From: Cyclobacteriaceae bacterium
GTDB taxonomy: Bacteria; Bacteroidota; Bacteroidia; Cytophagales; Cyclobacteriaceae
Assembly: GCA_025455225.1 (NCBI GenBank)
Contig: JALOMY010000038.1
Coordinates: forward strand, 1-16,594
Direction: 5' to 3'
DNA length: 16,594 bases
Shown: positions 1 to 7,208 of the stretch, piece after piece
How positions within the stretch are numbered: the stretch's first letter is position 1
How the letters are laid out: each line of letters begins with the position of its first letter
Translations under genes and position numbers: made by a program
The notes under the pieces: generated by a model
Seen by the model: the letters and a program-made list of their open reading frames with translations, nothing else
Database searches by the model: none
What the model was told of the DNA's origin: nothing

Positions 1-212
1 GTACGAACCCCGGCATTGATACGTGTAATCCACAAGGCACGATATTCTCTCTTCTTTTGTTTGCGGTCACGGAATGCATATACGAGACCCTTTTCTACCG
101 CATTTTTAGCTACGGTCCACACATTTTTTCTACGACCAAAATAACCTTTGGCCAGTTTCATGATGCGCTTTCTTTTCGCGCGCGATGCAACATTGTTTAC
201 TGATCTTGGCAT
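1..212 (-). CDS. rplT: 50S ribosomal protein L20 (3' end outside window)
   Basis: Large-subunit ribosomal protein L20, an early 50S assembly protein that binds 23S rRNA. The start is the ATG at 210-212, giving MPRSVNNVASRAKRKRIMKL, followed by KGYFGRRKNVW and YRALWITRINAG. These are hallmarks of the basic N-terminal arm and the start of the globular domain. About 70 codons are present before the window edge; the family is usually 114-120 residues, so roughly the last 40% is missing. It lies 121 bases downstream of rpmI, the conserved rpmI-rplT order. In several bacteria L20 represses its own operon by binding mRNA; the long rpmI-rplT gap here could hold such a site, which is inference. Identity is near certain. 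Confidence 0.96.
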   Translation of the reverse strand, partial: MPRSVNNVASRAKRKRIMKLAKGYFGRRKNVWTVAKNAVEKGLVYAFRDRKQKKREYRALWITRINAGVR

Positions 213-286
213 TGTATTTACGTTTTTGACAAATGGCGATCTCCTATTTCAAGATACTTAGCTGCCAGGTGTCGGGTTAAACATGC

Positions 287-315
287 GTCCGGCTTTACCC
301 AAAGGCAGGGCGGAC
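287..315 (-). promoter_or_regulatory. Hairpin in the rpmI-rplT gap, possible L20 control site
   Basis: In the 121-base gap between rpmI and rplT, the minus-strand RNA has arms GUCCG and CGGAC (311-315 with 287-291). A smaller CCC/GGG pairing (308-310 with 298-300) can form inside, giving a bulged hairpin of 29 bases. There is no U-tract after it, so it is not a standard terminator. Position and L20 biology make an autoregulatory site plausible, but I cannot show similarity to known L20 leaders. Confidence 0.25.
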
Positions 316-333
316 AGAACCTGATTAAATCCG

Positions 334-534
334 TTACAAAGCGTAAGGCAGCATGAACTTAACGTTGTTCATGTCTTCAGCCTTCACAACTGCTTTGTTT
401 CCTAATCTTCTTTTTTGCTTGGTTTCCTTTTTAGTCAGGATATGGTTTTTGTATGCGCGCTTGCGCTTTACTTTGCCAGTTCCTGTTACTTTGAAACGCT
501 TCTTAGCACCCGATTTGGTTTTTACTTTAGGCAT
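334..534 (-). CDS. rpmI: 50S ribosomal protein L35
   Basis: Small basic large-subunit ribosomal protein of 66 residues, matching the family length of about 65. It starts MPKVKTKSGAKKRFKVTGTG, the classic L35 N-terminus, followed by the basic KVKRKRAYKNHIL segment and KTKQKRRLG-like region (KETKQKRRLGNKAVV). It starts at the ATG at 532-534 and ends with TAA. It lies 32 bases after infC and 121 bases before rplT, the standard infC-rpmI-rplT order, so it is almost certainly on the same transcript. Only the opposite-strand shadow ORF overlaps it. Nothing in the protein looks unusual. Confidence 0.97.
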   Translation of the reverse strand: MPKVKTKSGAKKRFKVTGTGKVKRKRAYKNHILTKKETKQKRRLGNKAVVKAEDMNNVKFMLPYAL

Positions 535-566
535 TTTATATCCAATTAATCGTTGAACCCTTATTA

Positions 567-1127
567 TTATTTGCTGGGTTTACCCTTTGGTTGAACCAAC
601 AATGACATTCGCTTTCCCTCCAGTTTCGGCATTTGCTCTACCTTACCGTGTTCTTCCAATCCCTGAGCAAATTTCAGTAACAATATCTCTCCCCTCTCTT
701 TATAAACAATTGTTCTTCCCGGGAAGAACACCGTTGCTTTAACCTTTGCTCCCTCCTGAAGGAAATTGATGGCATGCTTTAACTTGAAATTAAAATCATG
801 TTCGTCAGTATTCGGGCCAAACCGAATTTCTTTAATTACAACTTTGACCGCTTTGGCCTTTATTTCCTTCTGCTTCTTTTTCTGTTCGTATTTAAACTTC
901 GAGTAATCCGTAACCTTGCAAACCGGTGGGTCTGCATTGGGAGATATCTCCACCAGATCGAGTCCTTGCTCCTGAGCAATCTTCAAGGCTTCTTTCACCG
1001 GATAGACATCCACTCGAACATTTTCACCTACCAACCTCACCCTGGGTGCGGTAATTCTTTCATTGATCCGATAGGGCTCCTCTGGCCTGTAGGGTCCCCT
1101 GCGGAAGGGTCTGTTTGTCTGGTTAAT
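567..1127 (-). CDS. infC: Translation initiation factor IF-3, AUU (or AUC) start
   Basis: IF-3 binds the 30S subunit, prevents premature 50S joining and checks the start codon and initiator tRNA. The N-domain contains YRINERITAPRVRLVGENV and the helix GLDLVEISPNADPPVCKV; the C-domain contains IRFGPNTDEHDFNFKLKHA and KVKATVFFPGR, ending in LVQPKGKPSK. A GTG at 1038-1040 would give 157 residues but would cut off the conserved YRINERI segment. The frame is open upstream to a TAA at 1137-1139. Between them there is no ATG, GTG or TTG start; the sensible starts are AUU at 1125-1127 (186 residues, beginning INQTNRPFRR) or AUC at 1128-1130. AUU is the known start of E. coli infC, where it allows autoregulation by IF-3. 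The gene follows thrS and precedes rpmI and rplT. The exact start codon is inference. Confidence 0.93.
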   Translation of the reverse strand: MNQTNRPFRRGPYRPEEPYRINERITAPRVRLVGENVRVDVYPVKEALKIAQEQGLDLVEISPNADPPVCKVTDYSKFKYEQKKKQKEIKAKAVKVVIKEIRFGPNTDEHDFNFKLKHAINFLQEGAKVKATVFFPGRTIVYKERGEILLLKFAQGLEEHGKVEQMPKLEGKRMSLLVQPKGKPSK

Positions 1128-1136
1128 GATACTCGT

Positions 1137-1200
1137 TTACTTTTTAAATTCAACATTAGAAAACAGCCTGAAAATGGCTGTTTTCATAAAACAGGCTGCA
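1137..1200 (-). promoter_or_regulatory. Candidate infC leader: alternative hairpins and short leader ORF
   Basis: In the thrS-infC gap the minus-strand RNA has three related segments: CAGCCUGUUUU (1198-1188), AAAACAGCC (1184-1176) and GGCUGUUUU (1168-1160). Segments 1 and 2 pair over 7 bp with an AUG loop; 2 and 3 pair over 9 bp; 1 and 3 pair over 7 bp. The 1-2 and 2-3 pairings exclude each other. A 16-codon ORF starts at the loop AUG (1187-1185), runs through segments 2 and 3, and stops at the TAA at 1139-1137, in frame with infC. The layout resembles an attenuator, but the effector and the translation of the peptide are unknown. Confidence 0.35.
1160..1184 (-). terminator. Terminator-shaped hairpin between thrS and infC
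   Basis: A 9-bp perfect stem, AAAACAGCC / GGCUGUUUU with a 7-base loop, carries an A-run at its 5' base and a U-run at its 3' base. This is a compact intrinsic-terminator shape on the minus strand, 54 bases after the thrS stop codon. The U-run is only four long and sits in the stem, so efficiency is uncertain. If it works, infC-rpmI-rplT expression depends on readthrough or on a promoter I could not identify. Confidence 0.4.
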
Positions 1201-1238
1201 AATATCGCTATATTCTTCAATATTCAAAATTGCCTTCC

Positions 1239-3176
1239 TTAGTTATCCGGTACGGCTGAAGCCACTTTAAACTGCTCAACGAACTCCTTTATGGAAATGC
1301 TTCCCAAATCGCCTTTTCCATGCATTCTTACCGAAACCTGTTCATTAGCAGCCTCCTTTTCACCTACAATCAGCATATAAGGTGTTTTCTTGACTTCCGC
1401 ATCCCGGATTTTACGTCCGATTTTCTCATCCCGATCATCAATAAACCCTCTGATATCCAAAGCTTTCAAGCTATTGAATACTTTCTCAGCATAATTGTTA
1501 AATCGCTCCGATATGGGAAGTACGGCTACCTGCTCAGGCGAAAGCCATAACGGGAAATTTCCAGCACAATGTTCAATAAGTACTGCCACAAACCTTTCCA
1601 GGGAACCAAAGGGTGCCCGATGTATCATAACAGGCCTGTGCCGTTGATTATCAGAACCTACGTATTCCAATTCAAATCGCTGAGGTAACTGATAATCGAC
1701 CTGAATTGTACCTAATTGCCAGCTTCTTCCCAGCGCATCCTTCACCATAAAGTCCAGCTTCGGACCATAGAATGCAGCTTCTCCTTTCACGGAAACTGTC
1801 TTCAGGCCACGCTCATCAGCAGCTTCCTGGATCTCACGTTCAGCGCGATCCCATAATTCATCAGCACCAATGTACTTTTCTTTATTTTCCGGATCCCGTA
1901 AGGAAACCTGAGCAGTATAGTTATCAAATCCAAGTGATTTAAATACGTGCAATACCAGATCAATCACCTTGATGAATTCTTCCTTTACCTGATCAGGACG
2001 GCAAAAGATGTGCGCATCATCCTGGGTAAAACCCCGAACCCGGGTTAGTCCATGCAACTCACCGCTTTGCTCATACCGATAAACAGTTCCGAACTCAGCG
2101 AGTCGAATTGGAAGATCTTTATAGGATCTCGGTTTAGAACGATAGATCTCACAATGGTGAGGACAATTCATGGGCTTCAGTAAAAACTCCTCATTTTCAT
2201 CGGGGGTATGAATGGGCTGGAAGGAATCTTTGCCATACTTTTCATAATGGCCCGAAGTAACATACAATGCTTTACTGCCAATATGCGGAGTAACCACCGG
2301 ATCGTATCCGGCCTTGACCTGAGCCCTGCGCATAAACTGTTCAAGACGTTCACGCAGAATAGTTCCTTTAGGCAGCCACAAGGGCAATCCCATGCCTACC
2401 CTCTCAGAAAAGGTGAACAATTCCAACTCCTTACCGAGTTTACGATGATCGCGCTTCTTTGCTTCTTCCAGCATATGAAGGTATTCTTCCAGTTCCTTCT
2501 GTTTAGGAAACGTGATACCGTAGATACGGGTAAGCATTTTATTTTTCTCATTTCCACGCCAATACGCTCCGGCTACATTCAACAGTTTCACAGCTTTAAT
2601 GAAACCGGTATTGGGCAAATGCGGACCTTTACAGAGATCGGTGAAATTACCTTGTTCATAGAACGAAATAGTTCCATCTGCCAATTCGCTGATAAGCTCA
2701 AGCTTATACTCGTCTTTCTTTTTGGTGAAAAAATCTACAGCCTCCGATTTACTGACTTCCCTGCGTTTGAACGGGCTCTCCTTCTTTGCCAATTCTTTCA
2801 TCTTGTTCTCCAGGGCTGCCAGGTCATCTTCACCAAATGATTTATCTCCCAGATCAACATCGTAATAAAAACCATTCTCAATGGGCGGGCCGATTCCAAA
2901 TTTCACACCCGGGTGCAGTGCCTCGAGTGCTTCCGCCATGAGGTGGGCAGATGAATGCCAGAATGCATACTTCCCTCCTTTATCGTTCCATGTTAATATT
3001 TTAATCGAACAATCCTGGTTTATTGGTCGGGCGAGATCCTGAATAATCCCATTAACTTCAATTGCTAATGCAACCCGGGCCAATCCTTCACTAATGCTTT
3101 TTGCAACTTCTGCCCCGCTCACACCAGATGGAAACTCACGAATGCTTCCATCAGGTAAACTGATCTTGATATTCAT
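1239..3176 (-). CDS. thrS: Threonine--tRNA ligase
   Basis: Charges tRNA-Thr with threonine in the cytoplasm; the family also edits mischarged Ser-tRNA-Thr. It is 645 residues, close to the usual bacterial length of about 640. Domains in order: TGS (about 1-62); editing domain with H74 and H78 in HSSAH and D180, C182 and H186 in DLCKGPH; class II catalytic core (about 245-535) with zinc ligands C338 (MNCPHH), H389 (DDAHIF) and H519 (MIHRAP). Motif 2 is TRVRGFTQDDAH and motif 3 is HRAPFGSLERF. The anticodon-binding domain begins near LPISERF. All key residues are present. The start is the ATG at 3174-3176, with a TATATTTG -7 element 21 bases upstream. It leads the thrS-infC-rpmI-rplT cluster. 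Confidence 0.98.
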   Translation of the reverse strand: MNIKISLPDGSIREFPSGVSGAEVAKSISEGLARVALAIEVNGIIQDLARPINQDCSIKILTWNDKGGKYAFWHSSAHLMAEALEALHPGVKFGIGPPIENGFYYDVDLGDKSFGEDDLAALENKMKELAKKESPFKRREVSKSEAVDFFTKKKDEYKLELISELADGTISFYEQGNFTDLCKGPHLPNTGFIKAVKLLNVAGAYWRGNEKNKMLTRIYGITFPKQKELEEYLHMLEEAKKRDHRKLGKELELFTFSERVGMGLPLWLPKGTILRERLEQFMRRAQVKAGYDPVVTPHIGSKALYVTSGHYEKYGKDSFQPIHTPDENEEFLLKPMNCPHHCEIYRSKPRSYKDLPIRLAEFGTVYRYEQSGELHGLTRVRGFTQDDAHIFCRPDQVKEEFIKVIDLVLHVFKSLGFDNYTAQVSLRDPENKEKYIGADELWDRAEREIQEAADERGLKTVSVKGEAAFYGPKLDFMVKDALGRSWQLGTIQVDYQLPQRFELEYVGSDNQRHRPVMIHRAPFGSLERFVAVLIEHCAGNFPLWLSPEQVAVLPISERFNNYAEKVFNSLKALDIRGFIDDRDEKIGRKIRDAEVKKTPYMLIVGEKEAANEQVSVRMHGKGDLGSISIKEFVEQFKVASAVPDN

Positions 3177-3197
3177 ATCGTTATTTTAAAAAACAGG

Positions 3198-3205
3198 CAA
3201 ATATA
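3198..3205 (-). promoter_or_regulatory. Putative -7 element of thrS
   Basis: The minus strand reads TATATTTG, an exact match to the Bacteroidota -7 consensus TAnnTTTG, 21 bases before the thrS ATG. No clear TTTG -33 element is present at the expected distance, so this is half a promoter by sequence alone. It would give a very short 5' leader. Confidence 0.4.
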
Positions 3206-3241
3206 ATCTGTTCCATCGGGAATGTACTATTAGCTGCACAA

Positions 3242-4357
3242 TCAGAGTTTGAATTGTGCGGTAAACAATACACCAAAGGTTCGGGCACGGTCGTTATTGA
3301 GGTAGCTCAACCGGTGAACAAAATCCACGCGTAAAAAACGGAATATATTTTCAACACCATATCCCAATTCCAGGTAGGGCTTATCCATGGTCAGGTTGCT
3401 GTTTCCTTCCGGAAAAGGAAGTGGATAGCTGATGGACAGATTATCTTCCCGTAAATCCCCATAGATTACATTGGCCAGTCCTGTTAAACGCCATTTCAGC
3501 TTTCTCATTACAGGAATCCGATTGAGAATAAATCCTTCAAAATTCTGTCGGTATTGTACCGATACAAACCGGTCGCTGAAGAACTCCCCGAAATTCATCA
3601 GGTTGTAAATTACATCCGTATAAAACGGTGTTTCATTTCCAATATGCAACGAGAGCAACGGATACGGTAATGTACCCCAGATCTTTTCACCCGTTAATGT
3701 TAACCTGCCAACACCTAAAGGCCCCATAGGCAGTCGTTTCTGAAACGATAACCGGAGCTTGTCATACTCAAAATCACTTCCGCCTATTCCAGGCATACCA
3801 TGTGTATACCGTATGGTAATTATAGGCCACTTTTGGGGGCCCAAACTAACGCGTTCATTATCGTATTGAATGAAAAGCTCGTCACGTGCAATGCGCGTCT
3901 CGAATATCAGTTCTGCAGTTTGGAAATTTTGCTCCAGTGAAGTAACGTCACCTGGGTTTGTGTAGTAAGCAAAATCAAAGGCCGGGCTGAATGTATTATA
4001 ACGGAACGCAATACGCTGTGAAAAACCTTTTAATAATTCACGCTGGAAATTAATTCTGGATTCATCAAAATAATATCCTCTTCTGAATATACCGAAACGG
4101 GTGGCTGCCAGAAACAAGTAGTTGTCAGCAAGGTTCTCATCATCAATTCCTACTCTTCCTAAATCACTTCGAACTCTCAGACTAACGGTTGTCCATCGTT
4201 TACGATCCAGGATATGTTGAATGAAAGCTGAGTACTTGATTCGCTCATCTTTGAATCCATAGCCAAGTTGTGCGCCTATTACCCATTTACGGCTAAAATG
4301 ATAGTTCGTCCGAAAACCAGATTGTATCCGAATGCCTTCTATGTCGTTAAAGGCCAT
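3242..4357 (-). CDS. DUF5686-type outer-membrane protein, C-terminal half (after in-frame stop)
   Basis: This is the second part of a single DUF5686-family gene. It shares the reading frame of the gene upstream (4394-5737). After that gene's TGA the frame continues without a gap as VGKVDIGPYLSL and reaches this ATG 36 bases later. The 371 residues look like an outer-membrane beta-barrel: many alternating polar and hydrophobic strands with aromatic residues, and a C-terminus ending FTAQFKL. It has no signal peptide, so if translated alone it could not be exported. With the upstream half, the stop position and the 12 linking codons, the full length is about 831 residues, normal for the family as I recall it. 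It is therefore probably the tail of a pseudogene, or of a gene with a sequencing error, rather than an independent gene. Confidence 0.75.
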   Translation of the reverse strand: MAFNDIEGIRIQSGFRTNYHFSRKWVIGAQLGYGFKDERIKYSAFIQHILDRKRWTTVSLRVRSDLGRVGIDDENLADNYLFLAATRFGIFRRGYYFDESRINFQRELLKGFSQRIAFRYNTFSPAFDFAYYTNPGDVTSLEQNFQTAELIFETRIARDELFIQYDNERVSLGPQKWPIITIRYTHGMPGIGGSDFEYDKLRLSFQKRLPMGPLGVGRLTLTGEKIWGTLPYPLLSLHIGNETPFYTDVIYNLMNFGEFFSDRFVSVQYRQNFEGFILNRIPVMRKLKWRLTGLANVIYGDLREDNLSISYPLPFPEGNSNLTMDKPYLELGYGVENIFRFLRVDFVHRLSYLNNDRARTFGVLFTAQFKL

Positions 4358-4393
4358 CAGGCTCAGATAAGGACCAATATCAACTTTGCCAAC

Positions 4394-5737
4394 TCATTTA
4401 TATCCGTTAATTAAGATTTTAACCAGGTCGATATAGGTGCGTACAACAGGAATGTTCTGTAAGGTATCGATCATCCGATACACATTCTTCTCCGATTCTG
4501 TAAGCGGATCGTGCCTCAGACTATTCCAGTGATCTTCATCATGCTGGTTTAATATATAACCTTCATCAAGAAGTATCGGGCGTTCATAAAACTTAACTTC
4601 CTTCGGTTTATTCACGATAATATTCCTGTTCGAAGTATAGAATTTTGCCAGCAGGCCTGCCCATTGATCCTGGATCTCGCCTACATCCACGAGTACCCGA
4701 TTTTTAACCGGAATCCAGGCTCCGGATTCTGTCTTTTCCAACTCCTGGTGGATTTTAATTTTCTCGATGAAGTTTAAATTAGCCTGCTTACCAACTGTTA
4801 CTTCAATTTGCTTTAAAGCATATTCCTTTTTGGTAATCCACATCGATCCGGTAAAGGCCAACGACTGCGGACTTTTTGGAAAGAAATCAAGCCGGTAGCA
4901 ATAATCATCTCCCAGATAGAGACTGTCCATTAAATCATATTCATAATACATCCTCCAGCCATCGGCAATTGGCGATACAAAATCCTTTTCCAGAATATTC
5001 AGCCAGTTTTTATAAAAATTATACTCCTGAAAGGAAGCCCCTATTAATTGAGATGTTAACGACCCATCTTCAAAACCAACTCCACTAATTTTGGTCTCTT
5101 TGATGTTCTCAAATTTTAGTTCAGGATCTTTACGATAATAAAACTTGGATACACTTTCGGAAATAAAAATTGGAAGGACCGGTTTACCGTCTTCGCCAGC
5201 AATCCGATCGATGCTGTCGAGTACCTGAGTGATTTGATTGACAATCTTCTTTTCCCTGAACTTATCGGTTATGTTGTCAATATCAACTTCAATCTTGCTA
5301 TAGGTATCGTATTCGTACGCGCTTAAATTACGCTTATCGTTTATGGATTTATTTCTTACCACGTTACGAAGAATTTCAAATGCCGGATTTTCACCGGCAA
5401 TAATAACAACTTCACGCAACCGGGTGGATTCTTCCAGTAACTGAAAATTAATGGTTTGGGAAACGTTCTTAATTACTGGCTTTGAACGTGAACGATAACC
5501 GATATAAGAAGCAATTAATGAATCGGTTGGATTAGCAGTAGTCAATTCATAATTTCCTTCAAAGTCGGTAGTAGTACCAATACTGGTTCCTTTAAATACA
5601 ACATTGACAAAAGGAATCGGGTCTCCGGAGGAGGCATCCGTAATTTTACCTTTGATTGTGGTAACCTGGGCTCCAACCGATAACGTAATAAAACACAATA
5701 TACCTACCGTGTACCTCAAAAGCTTCAGAATTCGCAC
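4394..5737 (-). CDS. DUF5686 / carboxypeptidase-regulatory-like protein, N-terminal half ending at premature TGA
   Basis: Bacteroidota envelope protein of unknown exact role; the family has an N-terminal carboxypeptidase-D regulatory-like domain followed by DUF5686 and a barrel, as in many TonB-dependent or surface proteins. It has a signal peptide at 1-23 (hydrophobic core VGILCFITLSVGA). The regulatory-like beta-sandwich spans about 25-112, including GKITDASSGDPIPFVNVVFKG and DFEGNYEL, followed by the typical NPAFEILRNVVRNK helix. The start is GTG (5735-5737): the frame upstream closes at a TAA within 30 bases with no ATG, and this start gives a good signal peptide. The ORF stops at TGA (4394-4396) right after INGYK, just before the conserved-looking VGKVDIGPYL stretch, so the protein loses its barrel. 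A TAAATTTG -7 element lies 31 bases upstream. Confidence 0.82.
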   Translation of the reverse strand: MRILKLLRYTVGILCFITLSVGAQVTTIKGKITDASSGDPIPFVNVVFKGTSIGTTTDFEGNYELTTANPTDSLIASYIGYRSRSKPVIKNVSQTINFQLLEESTRLREVVIIAGENPAFEILRNVVRNKSINDKRNLSAYEYDTYSKIEVDIDNITDKFREKKIVNQITQVLDSIDRIAGEDGKPVLPIFISESVSKFYYRKDPELKFENIKETKISGVGFEDGSLTSQLIGASFQEYNFYKNWLNILEKDFVSPIADGWRMYYEYDLMDSLYLGDDYCYRLDFFPKSPQSLAFTGSMWITKKEYALKQIEVTVGKQANLNFIEKIKIHQELEKTESGAWIPVKNRVLVDVGEIQDQWAGLLAKFYTSNRNIIVNKPKEVKFYERPILLDEGYILNQHDEDHWNSLRHDPLTESEKNVYRMIDTLQNIPVVRTYIDLVKILINGYK

Positions 5738-5768
5738 AAGATCAGGGTCTTCAATAAATCGTTAACTA

Positions 5769-5776
5769 CAAATTTA
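5769..5776 (-). promoter_or_regulatory. Putative -7 element of the DUF5686 gene
   Basis: The minus strand reads TAAATTTG, an exact match to TAnnTTTG, 31 bases before the GTG start at 5737 and within the 76-base gap after the SanA-like gene. No convincing TTTG -33 box is seen. It suggests that the DUF5686 gene is transcribed separately from the transporter/methylase group upstream. Confidence 0.4.
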
Positions 5777-5813
5777 CGCATTTTAACTTACCTGCAGGCC
5801 GGGAAGTTTCACG

Positions 5814-6458
5814 TCAGGAGTTAATTATTATTTGTTCTTTTTCACCTAAAAAATGAGGAGCAGTTTTAAGTACATATAAATCGAGGACAGCTTTGGTGCG
5901 GGCAAAATATTCGCGTATGTGCATTTTAAGGGTTGAATCCGGATTGGCATCATCGGCTACAACAGCAATGGCATCAATTCCATAATAGTGGCTGATGAAT
6001 AATGCCCGATGGCTGTGAAACGATTGGGTGATAATGAGGATTTTATCTTGCCCAAAAATCTCTTTACTGCGAACAACTGAATCTAATGTTCTGAACCCAG
6101 CGTAATCCAACGTAATGGAAGATACGGGTATTCCCCTTGCTATTAAAGCCTTTCTCATTTCAATGGGTTCATTGTAGTACCTGGAACTATTGTCACCGCT
6201 CAGAATGAAGTGATCAATTTTCTTCAAATGATATAATTCGGCAGCCCGGTCAATTCGATGGGTAAAGAAAGGATTGGAAGCACCTCCAATTACCTTATGG
6301 CTGGTACCCAATACCAATGCAACCCGATGATCAAGAATATCATCGGTGTTTCGGTAAATTCTGCTTTCCGTGCTGGTAACGATCCAAACGTTGGAAAATA
6401 GAACAAACAACAGCAGCAAAACAGGTAAAAAAATGATTATGCGCCTAACCCACTTCAT
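5814..6458 (-). CDS. SanA/YdcF-like DUF218 inner-membrane protein
   Basis: Member of the DUF218 (ElyC/SanA/YdcF) family. The E. coli homologue SanA affects envelope barrier function and vancomycin exclusion; the biochemical activity is not firmly known. It has 214 residues: one N-terminal membrane anchor at about 7-28 with a basic start (MKWVRR), then a periplasmic Rossmann-like domain. Family signatures are ALVLGTS (47-53), ILSGDN (85-90), NEPIEM (96-101), TQSFHSHRA (144-152) and REYFARTKAVLD (182-193). The ATG at 6456-6458 lies 26 bases after the trmH stop codon, so the two are probably co-transcribed. It ends with TGA, showing that TGA works as a stop in this genome. Family assignment is confident; the cellular role is inferred. 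Confidence 0.87.
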   Translation of the reverse strand: MKWVRRIIIFLPVLLLLFVLFSNVWIVTSTESRIYRNTDDILDHRVALVLGTSHKVIGGASNPFFTHRIDRAAELYHLKKIDHFILSGDNSSRYYNEPIEMRKALIARGIPVSSITLDYAGFRTLDSVVRSKEIFGQDKILIITQSFHSHRALFISHYYGIDAIAVVADDANPDSTLKMHIREYFARTKAVLDLYVLKTAPHFLGEKEQIIINS

Positions 6459-6484
6459 TTCAAAAAATTAGCCAACGGGTAAAG

Positions 6485-7174
6485 TTAAGCAATCGTTTTT
6501 AGAAACTGCTTCTCAATAATGGTTGACTTTTTAACCATCTTTCTGTACCAGGATAACCGTAGTTCGTCTTTTTCTGCCGAGTTTAATTCATATATCCCCG
6601 GCATGGACCTGAGCCTTGGAATTAGGGTTGAAAGGCTTACTGCCACACTGGCTGAAATATTCAGGCTTTCAGTAAAACCATACATGGGTATTCTAACCCT
6701 GTAATCGGCATTATCCAAGGCATAACCGGATAATCCTTTTAACTCATTACCAAATACGATTGCTGTTTTTGATTGGCTTAAATCAATTTCATGTATTGAT
6801 TGGTTTGCAGCCGAAGGATCTGTGGCATAAATGGTATATCCAAGTTCGCGTAATCGCTGGTAACTCAATTCCGTATTATTTGAACCGGGCCTTTTATGCC
6901 GGATTATGTTAACCCATTTATAGGAACCTTTCAAGACATACCGGTTTACTTCGTAGCGGGTGGAGTTTTCAATGATATGAATATCCTGAAGCCCCATGCA
7001 TTCGCATGTACGCACTACGGCACTAGCATTTTGTGATTGATAGATATCTTCCAGGACAATGGTAAGATACCGGGTTCGCTCGGAGAGCACCTTTTCAACA
7101 AAATTCTTTTTGTGATCCGAAATGTATTGACCGAGGTATTCTGTAATCCGATAATCTTGTTCTGAAAGTGACAT
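6485..7174 (-). CDS. trmH: TrmH-family tRNA (guanosine-2'-O)-methyltransferase
   Basis: SPOUT-class methyltransferase that uses S-adenosylmethionine to 2'-O-methylate RNA; the closest match by motif is tRNA Gm18 methylase TrmH. It has 229 residues, the usual length. The three knot motifs are intact: motif 1 N49..A52VVRT with catalytic-type R55, motif 2 FGNELKGLS (141-149), and motif 3 IPMYGFTESLNISASVA (162-178). The N-terminal helical region (1-35) and basic C-terminal tail (YRKMVKKS) resemble the tRNA-binding extensions of TrmH rather than the L30e-like domain of RlmB. It sits between the nucleoside transporter (34-base gap) and the SanA-like gene (26-base gap). An rRNA target cannot be excluded by sequence. 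Confidence 0.9.
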   Translation of the reverse strand: MSLSEQDYRITEYLGQYISDHKKNFVEKVLSERTRYLTIVLEDIYQSQNASAVVRTCECMGLQDIHIIENSTRYEVNRYVLKGSYKWVNIIRHKRPGSNNTELSYQRLRELGYTIYATDPSAANQSIHEIDLSQSKTAIVFGNELKGLSGYALDNADYRVRIPMYGFTESLNISASVAVSLSTLIPRLRSMPGIYELNSAEKDELRLSWYRKMVKKSTIIEKQFLKTIA

Positions 7175-7208
7175 TTCAGGATTAATTTAACCGGAAGGTA
7201 ATTAATGC

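Noticed and set aside
798..1259. Plus-strand ORF opposite infC and its leader
   Set aside because: It overlaps the conserved IF-3 frame and the thrS stop; no recognisable domain.
2208..2840. Long plus-strand ORF opposite thrS (210 codons)
   Set aside because: It lies wholly inside the strongly conserved thrS frame, its translation looks like no known protein, and it has no independent promoter. It is a shadow ORF.
4394..4396. TGA as selenocysteine or as a reassigned tryptophan codon
   Set aside because: TGA is the normal stop of several other genes here (dnaB, nucleoside transporter, SanA-like). No selenocysteine context or downstream SECIS-like hairpin was evident, and the family has no known selenoprotein members.
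5791..5798. Perfect palindrome CCTGCAGG upstream of the DUF5686 gene
   Set aside because: Eight-base palindromes are expected by chance, and no second copy or spacing suggests an operator.
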